64,000 nucleotides of DNA from contig NZ_JBBPBZ010000002.1 in the NCBI RefSeq assembly GCF_038070105.1, forward strand, positions 798,501 to 862,500, given 5' to 3'. The position numbers were made by a program, and so were the translations under genes. This document shows, piece after piece, positions 26,215-35,324 of this stretch. The notes under the pieces are model-generated. The model saw nothing but the letters and a program-made list of their open reading frames with translations. It was not told the DNA's origin and searched no databases. How positions within the stretch are numbered: the stretch's first letter is position 1; every line of letters begins with the position of its first letter. This stretch comes from Methylocystis sp. IM3. GTDB lineage: Bacteria; Pseudomonadota; Alphaproteobacteria; Rhizobiales; Beijerinckiaceae.

Positions 26215-26458
26215 TCAGGCGAAGACCACCTTCTATGCAGGTCGGGCGACCGAAGAGACTAAGCGGTGGCGGATGGAACATGGACTTCGGACCCCAGAGA
26301 CTGGAAGCCGAATCTCGCGCACCCGTCCCAGGACAACCCCCAAAGCCTATCGGCTCGGCTGGAAGTCTGCCCGCGCTTGGCGCTGCAAGGCGCCTTGAGA
26401 GAGACCGCAGAGAGAGGCGGGATGATGGCCGGAAAGTCCCCTATGGCTGTGGCGCCCC

Positions 26459-26908
26459 TCATTCGCCGGCGTGCGATTGTTTTACAAAGGCCATCCAAAT
26501 TGAGTCAGGGCCCCAGACGGCGTCGAGGTCCACACGCGCTATTTCTGGGTCCATGCCAATCACATTGACGCGGTAGCGATAGAAGAATGCCGATACGCGG
26601 TAATTGGCGATGCAATGCACATGAGTCGGGGCTTCGCCCGTCTGTTCGAGCGCGACGCAGAATGCGGCGAAGTCGCTTTCCGTCGGATTTTGGAAATCCA
26701 CCGGGATGTGGATGTAGCTCATGCCCAAGGCCGCCACGGTCGCCGTTTCGTCCGGGAGCGCCTTTTCGTGGCTGTGCGGCGCGAGATTGATGACATAGCG
26801 CACCCCGAGCGCTGCGATGTTCGTCAGTTCTGCTTCGGTTGGCTGGCCGGAGGTGGTTATCCGGTCGTCGAGGCGACGCCAATGATGGATGGACTCAGGA
26901 TCGCGCAT
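26459..26908 (-). CDS. DUF442-type protein tyrosine phosphatase-like protein
   Basis: 149 residues. The N-terminal part (DDRITTSGQPTEAELTNIAA, LGVRYVINLAP) and the phosphatase-like loop VHCIANYRVSAFFYRYR identify the cysteine phosphatase fold shared with beta-lactamase-hydrolase-like proteins. The loop has Cys and Arg separated by four rather than the classical five residues, as in related HCIANxR proteins. Its 5' end overlaps the tail of the recombinase remnant on the same strand. Substrate unknown. Confidence 0.75.
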   Translation of the reverse strand: MRDPESIHHWRRLDDRITTSGQPTEAELTNIAALGVRYVINLAPHSHEKALPDETATVAALGMSYIHIPVDFQNPTESDFAAFCVALEQTGEAPTHVHCIANYRVSAFFYRYRVNVIGMDPEIARVDLDAVWGPDSIWMAFVKQSHAGE

Positions 26909-27520
26909 GGGCGGATCACCCCTCTCCTATGTCGAAGCCCCGCGGCCTTTGTGAGATTGACCTTAAAGCGATCGCGCTTGCGTTGGTAGCGGCGGGTCAT
27001 TTCGGGGGAAGCGTGGCCGAGGCGCTGTTGCACATGGGCTTCCTCGATCCGCGCCGAAGAGGCGAGGCCGGCGCGTAAGGAGTGGCCGGAGAAGGCGCGT
27101 CGGCGTTCGCCTTCAGAGAGACCGCCGCGCAGGCCGGCGGCGAGCACGCATTTCTGCACGAGGCCGGCGACATGTTTGTTGGAGAGCCGCTCGGGCCAGA
27201 CGCCGCCATTCTTGCGGGCAATGGGCCGAAACACAGGGCCCCGCGCGACCCAACCGAGTTTGAGCCAAGGTTCGAGCAGGACGACAGGGCAGGTGAGGGG
27301 GGGACGAGCCGCGGCCGATCTCGACCTCGCGCCAGCCGGTCTTGCCGTTGAGGGTCAGGAGCACGCCGCCGCCGTTTTGGTCGGCGCCGACGATCTCGAT
27401 CCACCCGGTCCCGCCCTAGGTCTGATCGGCACCGCAGTCGAGGCCGATGATTTCCGAGCGTCGAGGCTGCGGGCGAAGCTGATGGCATTAGGCAAGGCGG
27501 CCAAATAAGTAAATCAAGTC
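26857..27520 (-). pseudogene. Tyrosine recombinase, C-terminal catalytic remnant
   Basis: The 3' part reads GHSLRAGLASSARIEE, QQRLGHASPEMTRRY, the HxxR, LGH and Tyr motifs of tyrosine recombinases, up to NLTKAAGL. Further upstream the frame is broken: LTLNGKTGWREVEIGRG lies in another frame, the expected continuation LTCPVVLLEPWLKLGWVARG in a third, and an in-frame TAG interrupts the sequence nearer the 5' end. A probable N-terminal piece lies beyond yjdM at 27965-28144. Not functional as it stands. Confidence 0.8.
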
Positions 27521-27585
27521 TGCGGGCGGCGAAGCCGCCGGGGGTCGGAACGCTGGACGACATAGCTGGCGCCGGGCCCGGCGCA

Positions 27586-27927
27586 TCACGCTTTCCGGAC
27601 AAACTCCGATTTTAGATACATCGCGCCGATGCCGTCGATTTTGCACGCGATATTGTGACCGTCGACTGCGTCGTCAACCAAGCGGATGTTCTTGACCTTG
27701 GTGCCGCTTTTAACAGTGGACGATGATCCTTTGACTTTCAAATCCTTGATCAAACTAACTGTATCGCCTGTCACCAGCAGATTGCCATTGGCGTCGCGCA
27801 CGCCTTCGTCTTGCGCCGGACTTTCGGGCGCAGCCTCCGCTTCGCTCCATTCATGCGCGCATTCTGGGCAAGTCCACAAAGCGCCGTCCTGATAAGGATA
27901 TTCCGAACCGCATTTTGGACACTTCAT
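27586..27927 (-). CDS. yjdM: Zinc ribbon domain protein YjdM (PhnA family)
   Basis: 113 residues from the second ATG, which has AGGA at proper spacing; the ATG at 27933 is too close to it. The zinc ribbon is CPKCGSEY...[10 protein letters not shown], and the C-terminal PhnA domain includes [18 protein letters not shown] and [20 protein letters not shown]. Despite the old name it is not linked to phosphonate breakdown; the role is unclear. It is intact but sits between two pieces of a recombinase gene, suggesting insertion into it. Confidence 0.88.
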   Translation of the reverse strand: MKCPKCGSEYPYQDGALWTCPECAHEWSEAEAAPESPAQDEGVRDANGNLLVTGDTVSLIKDLKVKGSSSTVKSGTKVKNIRLVDDAVDGHNIACKIDGIGAMYLKSEFVRKA

Positions 27928-27964
27928 GTTCATTTCCTGTATCTTAGAGGGAGTTCGCGCTGTC

Positions 27965-28144
27965 CTACTCTATCTGCGGCTGAAACGGAACCGGCGCCAA
28001 CTCTGAGGGGTTTGCCGGTAAGAAGGCGTTCTCGGAGCGGGCGTTGCGGGCGTAGGCGCGCGCTTTTTGGGTGCGCGCCGCGAGGTGAGGGGCGGGCTCG
28101 GCGAGCGCCCTGCCGCCGGTCTTGTCCTTGCCCATTTCAGCCAT
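27965..28144 (-). pseudogene. Tyrosine recombinase N-terminal fragment (59 codons)
   Basis: A 59-codon frame starting MAEMGKDKTGG. Its segment RTQKARAYARNARSENA resembles the start of the core-binding domain of tyrosine recombinases, after which the similarity stops and a TAG ends the frame. It has the same orientation as the catalytic remnant at 26857-27520, with yjdM in between. Together they probably represent one disrupted recombinase gene. Confidence 0.5.
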
Positions 28145-28539
28145 TCTCGCCCTCGCTTGCGCTCCCGGGGCGAGCCCGGGGATCGAAAATCCGACGCCTG
28201 GGCGCGCTGCGGGCGGCCCAAAAGCCGCTTTCCGGCCCAGTATAGCAGGGGGTTTGCCCTATGTCCGATAAGCGCACATTATCGGACATCCAGACAGGAC
28301 GACGGGCCCGGCGGATAGCGGCCGAAAACAGGTGACAAAGCGCCGTCGTCGGTTACGATTCTTGCCATGCATTTGCGTGATTCGATGCTGGCGCGCGAAG
28401 TCGTCTCAGCCGCCGGCGTCGTCCCCCAAGCGCCTCCGGCGGGCACGCCGCGCCGAGTGCTGGCCGCGAATAACGCGCAGATTTAACCGCTTAGTCCGCC
28501 GGGCCGCGGGTTCAAACCGCGAAGGGTGGGAAATGCATC
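28145..28539. other. Non-coding stretch with a perfect dyad
   Basis: I see no gene here. The one clear structure is an 11-bp perfect inverted repeat ATGTCCGATAA / TTATCGGACAT (28261-28271 and 28279-28289) with a 7-base spacer, about 120 bp upstream of the recombinase N-terminal fragment. It could be an operator or a recombinase-binding core. The region just before 28540 supplies GGTGGG as ribosome-binding site for the flavin reductase. Confidence 0.45.
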
Positions 28540-29070
28540 ATGAGAGATTTGCCTTTGTCCAAGGTGTATCAGTTGATCGAGCCGGGCCCGGTTGTCCTGC
28601 TCACAACGGGGCATGACGGCGCGCGGAACGTCATGACCATGTCCTGGCATATGATGGTGGACTTCAATCCGCCGCTGATCGCCTGCATCGTCAGCGACCG
28701 GGATCACAGTTTCGTGGCGCTGCGTGCGACGAAGGAATGCGTGATCGCGATCCCGGCTGTTGAACTCGCGGCGAAAGTCGTCGCGATCGGCAACTGCTCC
28801 GGCCGGGAAATCGACAAGTTTGCGACCTTCTGCCTGACGCCAAAGGCGGCCAGGCGTGTTTCGGCGCCCCTGATCGCCGAGTGCTTCGCCAACATCGAAT
28901 GCAGGGTGGTGGATACGCGCCTCGTGAACAAATATGGCCTGTTCGTTCTGGAAGGTCTCAAGGCGTGGGTCGATCCGTCGAAGAAAAATTCAAAAACGAT
29001 CCATCATCAGGGCTTCGGCAGGTTCGTCGTCGACGGCGACACGATCGAGTTGGCGTCGCGGATGCCCTGA
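28540..29070 (+). CDS. Flavin reductase family protein
   Basis: 176 residues with a split-barrel FMN-binding fold. The start GPVVLLTTGHDGARNVMTMS and FNPPLIACIVSDRDHSF are characteristic of the flavin reductase/DIM6-NTAB family. It likely binds FMN and reduces it with NAD(P)H, or acts on another small substrate. No oxygenase partner is next to it, and it ends 131 bp before the macA-like gene. Confidence 0.85.
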   Translation: MRDLPLSKVYQLIEPGPVVLLTTGHDGARNVMTMSWHMMVDFNPPLIACIVSDRDHSFVALRATKECVIAIPAVELAAKVVAIGNCSGREIDKFATFCLTPKAARRVSAPLIAECFANIECRVVDTRLVNKYGLFVLEGLKAWVDPSKKNSKTIHHQGFGRFVVDGDTIELASRMP

Positions 29071-29222
29071 CCCGGCGCGCTTGTTTGATCGGCTGCGAGG
29101 CGTTCTCGCGCCGGCCAGGCCGCCCGGTGTGACGCGGCGCCTGCCTGAGACGCATATCTTAATTTGCGTCATGCCCGCGTAAAATCTGTTAAATCTACTC
29201 AGTGAATGCCCGATGCGGTCAC

Positions 29223-30437
29223 ATGGTCATGACGGCCGAAGAAGCAGCCAGTCCGAAAATACAGAGACGCCTCGCTCGAAAGGGCCTCGGGCTTGTCCTC
29301 GCGCTTCTCGGCGCCAGCGCGATCGCGTTTGCCGGCTTTGAAATATCCCGCCTCGTGGGGAAGGGGGCGGGCGTGCGCTACCTTACGCAAAAGGTTACGC
29401 GCGGAGCGGTCGTCAAGGCGGTGACCACCAGCGGCACGGTGAACCCCGTCATCACGGTGCAGGTTGGAACCTATGTCTCGGGCGTCATCCAGGCGCGTTA
29501 CTGCGACTACAATACGAAAGTCACGAAGGGCCAGGTCTGCGCGAAAATCGATCCAAGACCCTATCAGGTGATTGTCGATCAGAGCCGCGCCACCCTCGGC
29601 GTGGGGCAAGCCCAGCTGGTCAAGGATCAGGCGGATCTTGCTTATGCAAAGGTCGCCTATGAGCGCAACAGGAGACTCGTCGCGACGAAGTCCGTTTCGC
29701 AGGACGTTCTCGACTCCTCCAAGGCCGCGCTCGATCGGGCGATGGCCCAGATCGGACTGGATCAGGCGACCATCGCCTTGCAGCAGGCACAGCTGCACGC
29801 CGCGGAGATCAATCTCGGCTACACGGACATTGTGTCGCCGGTCGACGGCACTGTCGTCAGCCGCAGCGTCGAAATGGGCCAGACAGTCGCTGCAAGCTTC
29901 CAGACGCCGACCCTCTTCCTCGTCGCGACGGATCTGACGTCGATGCAGGTCGACACCAATGTCTCCGAGAGCGACATCGGCGCCGTCAAGCGCGGCGATA
30001 AGGCGACGTTCACGGTCGAGTCCTTCCCCAATCGAACCTTTTCGGGAAAGGTGACCGAGGTCAGGCAATCGCCGCAGACCATTCAGAACGTCGTGACCTA
30101 TGACGCCGTGGTCGGCGTGCGCAATCAAGACCAGGCCCTGAAGCCCGGAATGACGGCGACGACGCGCATCGTCGTCGACGAGCGGCAGGATGTCCTGCGG
30201 GTTCCCGACCAGGCGCTTCGCTATCAGCCGGGCGGCGTTCCCGGCCTTACCGGCGCTCCGCCGCCGGTCGATCTGAACGGCGGCGTTAGAGTCTGGGTGT
30301 TGCGCGGCGGCGAGCCGCAAATGGTAGTGATCATGACTGGACTCGACGATGACGCCTTCACGGAAGTCATCAAGGGAGACCTTCAGGCCGGCGACGAGGT
30401 CATCGTGGGCGAAGCGACCCCGAACCCATCGCCCTGA
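29223..30437 (+). CDS. macA: MacA-like periplasmic adaptor of an ABC efflux system
   Basis: 404 residues from the ATG at 29223; GTG at 29202 and ATG at 29229 are alternatives. N-terminal membrane anchor (GLVLALLGASAIAFAGFEI), then a biotinyl-lipoyl-like hairpin domain (TSGTVNPVITVQVGTYVSG, KIDPRPYQVIVDQSRATLG), an alpha-helical hairpin, and a beta-barrel/membrane-proximal part (RGDKATFTVESFPNRTFSG). It links the inner-membrane MacB-like transporter to an outer-membrane channel, which is not encoded nearby. The MacB gene begins 24 bp downstream. Confidence 0.88.
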   Translation: MVMTAEEAASPKIQRRLARKGLGLVLALLGASAIAFAGFEISRLVGKGAGVRYLTQKVTRGAVVKAVTTSGTVNPVITVQVGTYVSGVIQARYCDYNTKVTKGQVCAKIDPRPYQVIVDQSRATLGVGQAQLVKDQADLAYAKVAYERNRRLVATKSVSQDVLDSSKAALDRAMAQIGLDQATIALQQAQLHAAEINLGYTDIVSPVDGTVVSRSVEMGQTVAASFQTPTLFLVATDLTSMQVDTNVSESDIGAVKRGDKATFTVESFPNRTFSGKVTEVRQSPQTIQNVVTYDAVVGVRNQDQALKPGMTATTRIVVDERQDVLRVPDQALRYQPGGVPGLTGAPPPVDLNGGVRVWVLRGGEPQMVVIMTGLDDDAFTEVIKGDLQAGDEVIVGEATPNPSP

Positions 30438-30460
30438 CCCTCGAACATGAGGCACCGGTC

Positions 30461-32578
30461 GTGAAGGCGTCGAATATCATCATCGAGGTTAGAGGCCTGA
30501 CCAGAACCTTCACAGTGGGGGACGTGGACGTGCGCGCCTTGCGAGGCGTGAACCTCTCCATCGAGCGCGGAGAGTTCGTGGCGATCATGGGCGCGTCCGG
30601 CTCCGGCAAATCGACTCTCATGGCGATATTGGGCTGCCTGGATTCAGCGACTGCCGGCCGCTACTTTTTCGAAGGTCTCGACGTCGCGGCGCTCGACGAA
30701 CCGCAGCTTGCGAGGCTGCGTCGTGAAAAGCTCGGCTTTGTCTTCCAGAGCTTCAATCTGCTCGCCCGCACGAGCGCGATCGAGAACGTCGCTTTGCCGC
30801 TCTTCTATTCGGATGAGGCCATCGAGGGCGCGCAACGGCTCGAGAGGGCGCGCGCCGCTCTTGAACTGCTTGGCCTGGGCGACCGGGCGCAGAATACTCC
30901 AGCGCAGCTTTCGGGCGGCCAGCAACAACGGGTGGCGATCGCTCGGGCCCTCATCAATGGGCCTTCCGTGCTGTTCGCAGACGAACCTACAGGCAACCTG
31001 GACACGAAGACCTCGCATGAAATCATGGAGAGGCTGCTCTCGTTGAACAGGGACCAGGGCTTGACTGTAATCGTGGTCACGCATGAGCCGGACATCGCCG
31101 CCTACGCAGGCCGGGTGATCACGATGCGCGACGGCCAGATCGCGTCTGATGAGCGGCGCGCCGGCCCGGCGCCGTCGCGTCCGCCGACGCCACAGCAGAA
31201 AGAGGCGTCGGCCGCGATGACGATCCTTCATTCCTCGCGGCCGGCAAAAGGGGCGCTTGCGCAAGTCTCGACGCTCGCCTTCGCGTCGATGATCGTAACA
31301 GCGGCCGTTCAGGCGATCGCGCGCAACAAGCTGCGCTCCGCCCTGACCATGCTCGGCGTGTTCATCGGCGTCGCCGCTCTTATCGCCATGGTGGCGGTGG
31401 GCAATGGCGCGAACGCCGCGGTCCGCAAGCAGATCGAAAGCCTGGGAACCAATCTCGCCGTCGTGCTGCCCGGCGCCGTGCTGACAGGCGGGGCGCGCGC
31501 AGGATTTGGCAGCGCCTCCACGCTGACGGTGGCGGACGCGCAGGCGATCCGCCGCGAGGCCCCAGAGGTTGGACTCGTTGCCTATCTGATGCGGCAGATG
31601 GGCCAGGTGCAGCTGCGCAACCAAAACTGGACGACAAACATCCAGGCGGTCTCGCTGAATTATCCCCCCGTCACGAATTGGCGGATCGCCGAGGGGCGCG
31701 GGATCGGCGCCGACGACGAAAGAAGCGGCGCCCTCGTCGTCGTCATCGGCCACACTGTCTACAAGCAGCTGTTTGCGCGCGGCGAGAATCCACTCGGGAC
31801 CACGATCTTGGTCAAAGGGTCGCCGTTGCGCGTGGTCGGCGTGCTTGCGACAAAGGGCCAGAGCATGTGGGGGCAGGACCAGGACGATCTGGTCATGATT
31901 CCCTTCAAGACAGGGGAACGGAAGGTTCTCGGCGTCGCCGCGCCCAACCAGCCCACAAATCTCACAAGCCTCTATCCGCCGCCGCCCAATCCGTTCAATC
32001 TGCAGCCGCGCCTGACCGGCTACGTCAATTCCATCTATGTGCAGGCGACGGCGCAGAATAGAATTCCGGCGGCGATCGCCGACATCAACCGCATCCTGAT
32101 GCGACGCCACCGGATCAGGCCGACGGACATCAAGGATTTCGACATCCGCAACCTGAGCCAGATCGCCGAGACCGCGGAAGGCAGCAGCAAGGTGATGGCC
32201 GTTCTGCTCGCCATCGTCGCCTCTATCTCGCTGCTTGTCGGCGGCATCGGGATCATGAACATTCTCCTCGTCTCGGTCACCGAGCGCACGCGCGAAATCG
32301 GCCTGCGCATGGCTGTCGGGGCTCAGCGGCTGCACGTCCTGACGCAGTTTCTTGCGGAAGCCGTGCTGATCAGCATCAGCGGCGGGCTGGCGGGGATAGC
32401 GGCGGGCGTCGCGATCTCCGAGGTGATCGCAATTTTTTCCGCTTGGTCATCTCCTGTTTCCTTCGGGGCGATCGCGATCGGTTTTGTCTTCTCCGTCGCC
32501 GTGGGTGTGTTCTTCGGCTATTATCCTGCCAGAAAAGCAGCGCAGCTCGATCCCATACAGGCGCTGCGATATGAATAA
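30461..32578 (+). CDS. macB: MacB-like ABC transporter, ATPase-permease fusion
   Basis: 705 residues. N-terminal ABC ATPase (1-240): Walker [10 protein letters not shown], signature [15 protein letters not shown], Walker [14 protein letters not shown]-loop VVTHEP. Then a linker and the four-helix MacB permease with a large periplasmic domain between the first and second helices; FtsX-like C-terminus with [18 protein letters not shown] start. It exports macrolides, peptides, haem-like compounds or siderophores in known relatives; the substrate here is unknown. Its stop is overlapped by the cytochrome c start. Confidence 0.92.
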   Translation: MKASNIIIEVRGLTRTFTVGDVDVRALRGVNLSIERGEFVAIMGASGSGKSTLMAILGCLDSATAGRYFFEGLDVAALDEPQLARLRREKLGFVFQSFNLLARTSAIENVALPLFYSDEAIEGAQRLERARAALELLGLGDRAQNTPAQLSGGQQQRVAIARALINGPSVLFADEPTGNLDTKTSHEIMERLLSLNRDQGLTVIVVTHEPDIAAYAGRVITMRDGQIASDERRAGPAPSRPPTPQQKEASAAMTILHSSRPAKGALAQVSTLAFASMIVTAAVQAIARNKLRSALTMLGVFIGVAALIAMVAVGNGANAAVRKQIESLGTNLAVVLPGAVLTGGARAGFGSASTLTVADAQAIRREAPEVGLVAYLMRQMGQVQLRNQNWTTNIQAVSLNYPPVTNWRIAEGRGIGADDERSGALVVVIGHTVYKQLFARGENPLGTTILVKGSPLRVVGVLATKGQSMWGQDQDDLVMIPFKTGERKVLGVAAPNQPTNLTSLYPPPPNPFNLQPRLTGYVNSIYVQATAQNRIPAAIADINRILMRRHRIRPTDIKDFDIRNLSQIAETAEGSSKVMAVLLAIVASISLLVGGIGIMNILLVSVTERTREIGLRMAVGAQRLHVLTQFLAEAVLISISGGLAGIAAGVAISEVIAIFSAWSSPVSFGAIAIGFVFSVAVGVFFGYYPARKAAQLDPIQALRYE

Positions 32579-32936
32579 GGCGGGGGGCATGCGGTCGTTG
32601 ATTGTCGTCCTCTGGTCGCTCATCGGCCTCGTGATGGCCAGCTCCTGCGCGGGCGAGGAAGCCAAGCCTAGCGGCGCTCTTGTTGCGGCCGGTCACGACT
32701 TCGCGCTTCAGGCCTGCGCGGCGTGCCATGTGGCCGCAAAGGACCAGGCGTCGAAGCCGATATTGAAGCCGCCGGCGCCGAGCTTTCTCTCGATCGCGGG
32801 CCGACAAACGACAACCGAGGTCTCTCTGCGCCAGTTTCTCAGCAAGCCGCATGGGAAGATGCCCAATCCCGAGCTTGCCAATTTCGAGATCGACGAAGTG
32901 GTCGCCTATTTGTTGAGCCTGAAGCCAAAAAGGTAG
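32571..32936 (+). CDS. Secreted monohaem cytochrome c
   Basis: 121 residues. Signal peptide with hydrophobic run LIVVLWSLIGLVMAS, haem site CAACH, and distal Met candidate in PHGKMPNPELANFEI, the layout of small class I c-type cytochromes. The ATG overlaps the macB stop by eight bases, so it is translated with the MacAB genes. Why an electron carrier follows an ABC efflux pump is unclear. Confidence 0.85.
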   Translation: MNKAGGMRSLIVVLWSLIGLVMASSCAGEEAKPSGALVAAGHDFALQACAACHVAAKDQASKPILKPPAPSFLSIAGRQTTTEVSLRQFLSKPHGKMPNPELANFEIDEVVAYLLSLKPKR

Positions 32937-32992
32937 CGCCTTACAGGGAGAAACGCGCGCCTCCACCTAGCCCGCGCGCGATCTGCCGTCTG

Positions 32993-33139
32993 CGGCAGCT
33001 TGATGATCTTCTTCGCGCGCAGGCGACGCAGATCGAATTGCGGATTGGCCGGAGCAATGTCGCGCCATCGAGCCGGATTTCCATAGAGCTTGCCCGCGAC
33101 GCCGCTGAGTGTGTGGCCCGCTTGGATCTTATAGTTTCG
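32993..33139 (-). pseudogene. LysM domain remnant without a start codon
   Basis: The minus strand encodes a LysM-type peptidoglycan-binding domain, with YKIQAGHTLSGVAGKLYGNP then ARWRDIAPANPQFDLRRL and KKIIKLP. It is in the same frame as the upstream slipin, from which it is separated by two TAA codons (one is the slipin stop). No start codon or ribosome-binding site precedes it, so it looks like the tail of a degraded gene. Confidence 0.6.
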
Positions 33140-33223
33140 CGGCGGCGGGTAGTGGCGCGCTTCCGTCGCTTCCTCTTCGGCCGGCGGCTGCGCGGCCGTC
33201 TTTCCAGTTGTGCTTTAGCGTCG

Positions 33224-34173
33224 TTACTGTTCCGAAGCTGGCTCCGACGACGGCGCCCCCGACCATGGGCCGGCCGCCTCAGATTCAGGCGTCTTTTGAC
33301 TCAAGCGCGCCGATAACGCCGTTGCCCCAGCGAGTCCGCCGAGCTGCATCGTTTCGACGGCCGTGCTCGGCACGATGACGATCGTGGCGTTTTCCTTCTT
33401 CAGCCCCTCGTAGAGCATGTTCATCGCCCGCAAATGGAAAGCGGTTGGATTATCGGCGTAAGCCTTGGCCGCCTCGCCGAATTTCTCGGCGATTTGGCGC
33501 TCCGAATCGCCGAGGATGACACGCGCTTGGCGTTCGCGTTCCGCTTGCGCCTGCATAGACATGGCGTCCTCCAAGGCGGACGGGATCAGCACATCCTTTA
33601 CCTCCACTGAGATAACGTTGATGCCCCAGGGCTCGGTCCTGACGTCGATAATCCGTCGGAGTTCGACGCTGATTTTCTCGCGTCCCTCCAGCATATCCGA
33701 GAGCAGGGTTTTGCCGATCACGTCGCGCAACGCCGTCTGCGCCGCCCAGTTTATGGCGCTCTCATAGTCGGCGACGTCAAGCGCCGCCTTTTTTGGGTCG
33801 ACGACCTTCCAGAACAACACGGCGTCAAGTCGACCGGCACCGTATCCTTGGTAAGCGTTTTTTCCGCCTTGAACGCGGTGGTGATCACACGAATGTCGAT
33901 CCAATAGGCGACGACGTCGATGATCGGAATGATGAGGAACAGCCCGGGGCCCTTGAGGGCGCGAAAGCGTCCGAGCCGCAGAACCACGACCCGTTCCCAT
34001 TGATTGGCAATCTTGATCGAGTAGGAGACGATCAAGGCCGCCATTGCCGAGACAACGGCGATCAACGCGCTTTTGTGCGGGTCGCCAAGCTCGAGACTAG
34101 CGTAGGAAACGCTCAAGCCGGCGCCCAGCAGCAATACGAAGATCAAGATAGGCAGGGCGTTGGAGTTTCTCAT
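33224..34173 (-). pseudogene. Slipin/SPFH-domain membrane protein, frameshifted
   Basis: Two overlapping frames together make one stomatin-like protein. The 5' part (33751-34173) has two N-terminal hydrophobic segments, then ANQWERVVVLRLGRFRALKG and TKDTVPVD. The 3' part continues DAVLFWKVVDPKKAALDV, SVEVKDVLIPSALEDAMSMQ and AMNMLYEGLKKENATIVIVP. The junction (near 33832) lacks one base relative to the family sequence (expected PVDVDAVLFW). SPFH proteins scaffold membrane microdomains and proteases; no nfeD partner is present. Could be a sequencing error, but fits the island's general decay. Confidence 0.82.
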
Positions 34174-34481
34174 CTCGGTTCTCCTCCCGAACAGGTCGGG
34201 CGCGATAGAGCCGATAGAACCGGCGCATGTTTTTGGCCGCGTTTATGCGATGGGGACAGATGGCGTCCATGACGCCTGATTCTGAGCCGTGGCGCTGGGT
34301 CGGTCAAGGAGCACGTGGGTAGAGCGGACCGCTCAACGTGCGGCCTCATCCGATGTCGAGACACATGACCCATTAAATACGGCAGCAATTCCAGTTGAGC
34401 TGGGTTCCTGTCTCAGACCGTGGGGGCCGGGCAGGGTCCCGATCCCTTCGACTCTTCGGCAGGCCGGCAGCTTTCGCAAGG
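34174..34481. other. Intergenic stretch, nothing recognised
   Basis: 308 bp between the slipin and the PLP-enzyme remnant. Short open frames are present on both strands, but none resembles a known protein and no clear structured element was seen. Confidence 0.5.
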
Positions 34482-34763
34482 TCAGGGTTCCGAGGCTGCA
34501 TGCAACGCCTGCTGAATGTCGCTTTCAATATCTGCCTGCGTCTCAAGCCCGACTGAGATCCGGACTAGACCCTCGCTGATCCCGTATCGCTCTCTCTCGC
34601 CGGTCATGCAGCGCAAGGCCTCCTGCCGGATGGCGTCAACGTGTTTTTTGGAGCCGAGAATCGCGCCGGCGACGAGGTCGCCGCGGTTTGTCCGCCATTG
34701 CGAGCGATTTCCCCGCTGCTTTTCCGGGTCCATTGAAGCGAAAATTCGTTTCGCGCCACCCAT
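34482..34763 (-). pseudogene. Cys/Met-metabolism PLP enzyme, internally deleted remnant
   Basis: 93 codons. The 3' part, GISEGLVRISVGLETQADIE, is the conserved C-terminus of cystathionine/methionine gamma-lyase family enzymes (normally about 390-430 residues). It is joined to GDLVAGAILGSKKHVDAIRQ, which resembles the segment after the PLP-binding lysine. The PLP lysine region and most of the protein are missing. Confidence 0.65.
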
Positions 34764-34862
34764 GCTGGTCCCCCGCTTGTGAATCCGGCAGGTTACTTAG
34801 GTCAGGCTCAGGGCCGGGCCATTACGCCATCTCAGAACTCGCGGTTTATGATAGCCGCTCTC

Positions 34863-35195
34863 TCATTTCCCCTTGCGACTTCGGTCGCGGGCGTTGCCAG
34901 TTCTGAAAGTCGCGTCTAGTCGATTTCCGAAGCTTTGGAAGGAGGCGTCTACGTCAAATGCGACCTGAGCCATTCCTGCCTTCAGCCGTGCAAATAAGCC
35001 AGACCCCTCTGCGTTCAATGCCCGTAATCTCTTTTCCCATGCATCGTATCGTTCTTGCATCTCAGAGACTTTTCCCCGCATCTCGATCATTTCAAGCTCG
35101 TTTGCGGGGGCTGTTTTTCGGCGAGCTTCGAAGATGCGTTCGGCAAGAAGTTCGAGACGACTTTCGAGACCCGGATGTAAGCCTAGCCTTTCCAT
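34863..35195 (-). CDS. Small coiled-coil hypothetical protein
   Basis: 110 residues, no signal peptide. Predicted helical, with heptad-like stretches (RLELLAERIFEARRKTAPAN, MRGKVSEMQERYDAWEKRL). A GAGGAAG site seven bases upstream of the ATG supports translation. I recognise no family. It lies upstream of the PLP-enzyme remnant on the same strand. Confidence 0.6.
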   Translation of the reverse strand: MERLGLHPGLESRLELLAERIFEARRKTAPANELEMIEMRGKVSEMQERYDAWEKRLRALNAEGSGLFARLKAGMAQVAFDVDASFQSFGNRLDATFRTGNARDRSRKGK

Positions 35196-35324
35196 GTTTT
35201 GCTTCCTCTTTTGCCGGTGATGGACGAGTACGGGCGAAATTTTTGTTGCGGCCGTTCGCCTCGAGGGGGTTGGCGCTGAGAGGTTTCCAAGCGGTCCACG
35301 CCGCCTGGAAAGGTTGCTCAGATG

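Noticed and set aside
28498..28525. T-arm-like sequence CGCGGGTTCAAACCGCG
   Set aside because: No acceptor stem, D arm or anticodon arm can be built around it; chance GC-rich hairpin.
30644..32335. 563-codon frame antisense to macB
   Set aside because: Shadow of the ABC transporter; no recognisable motif.
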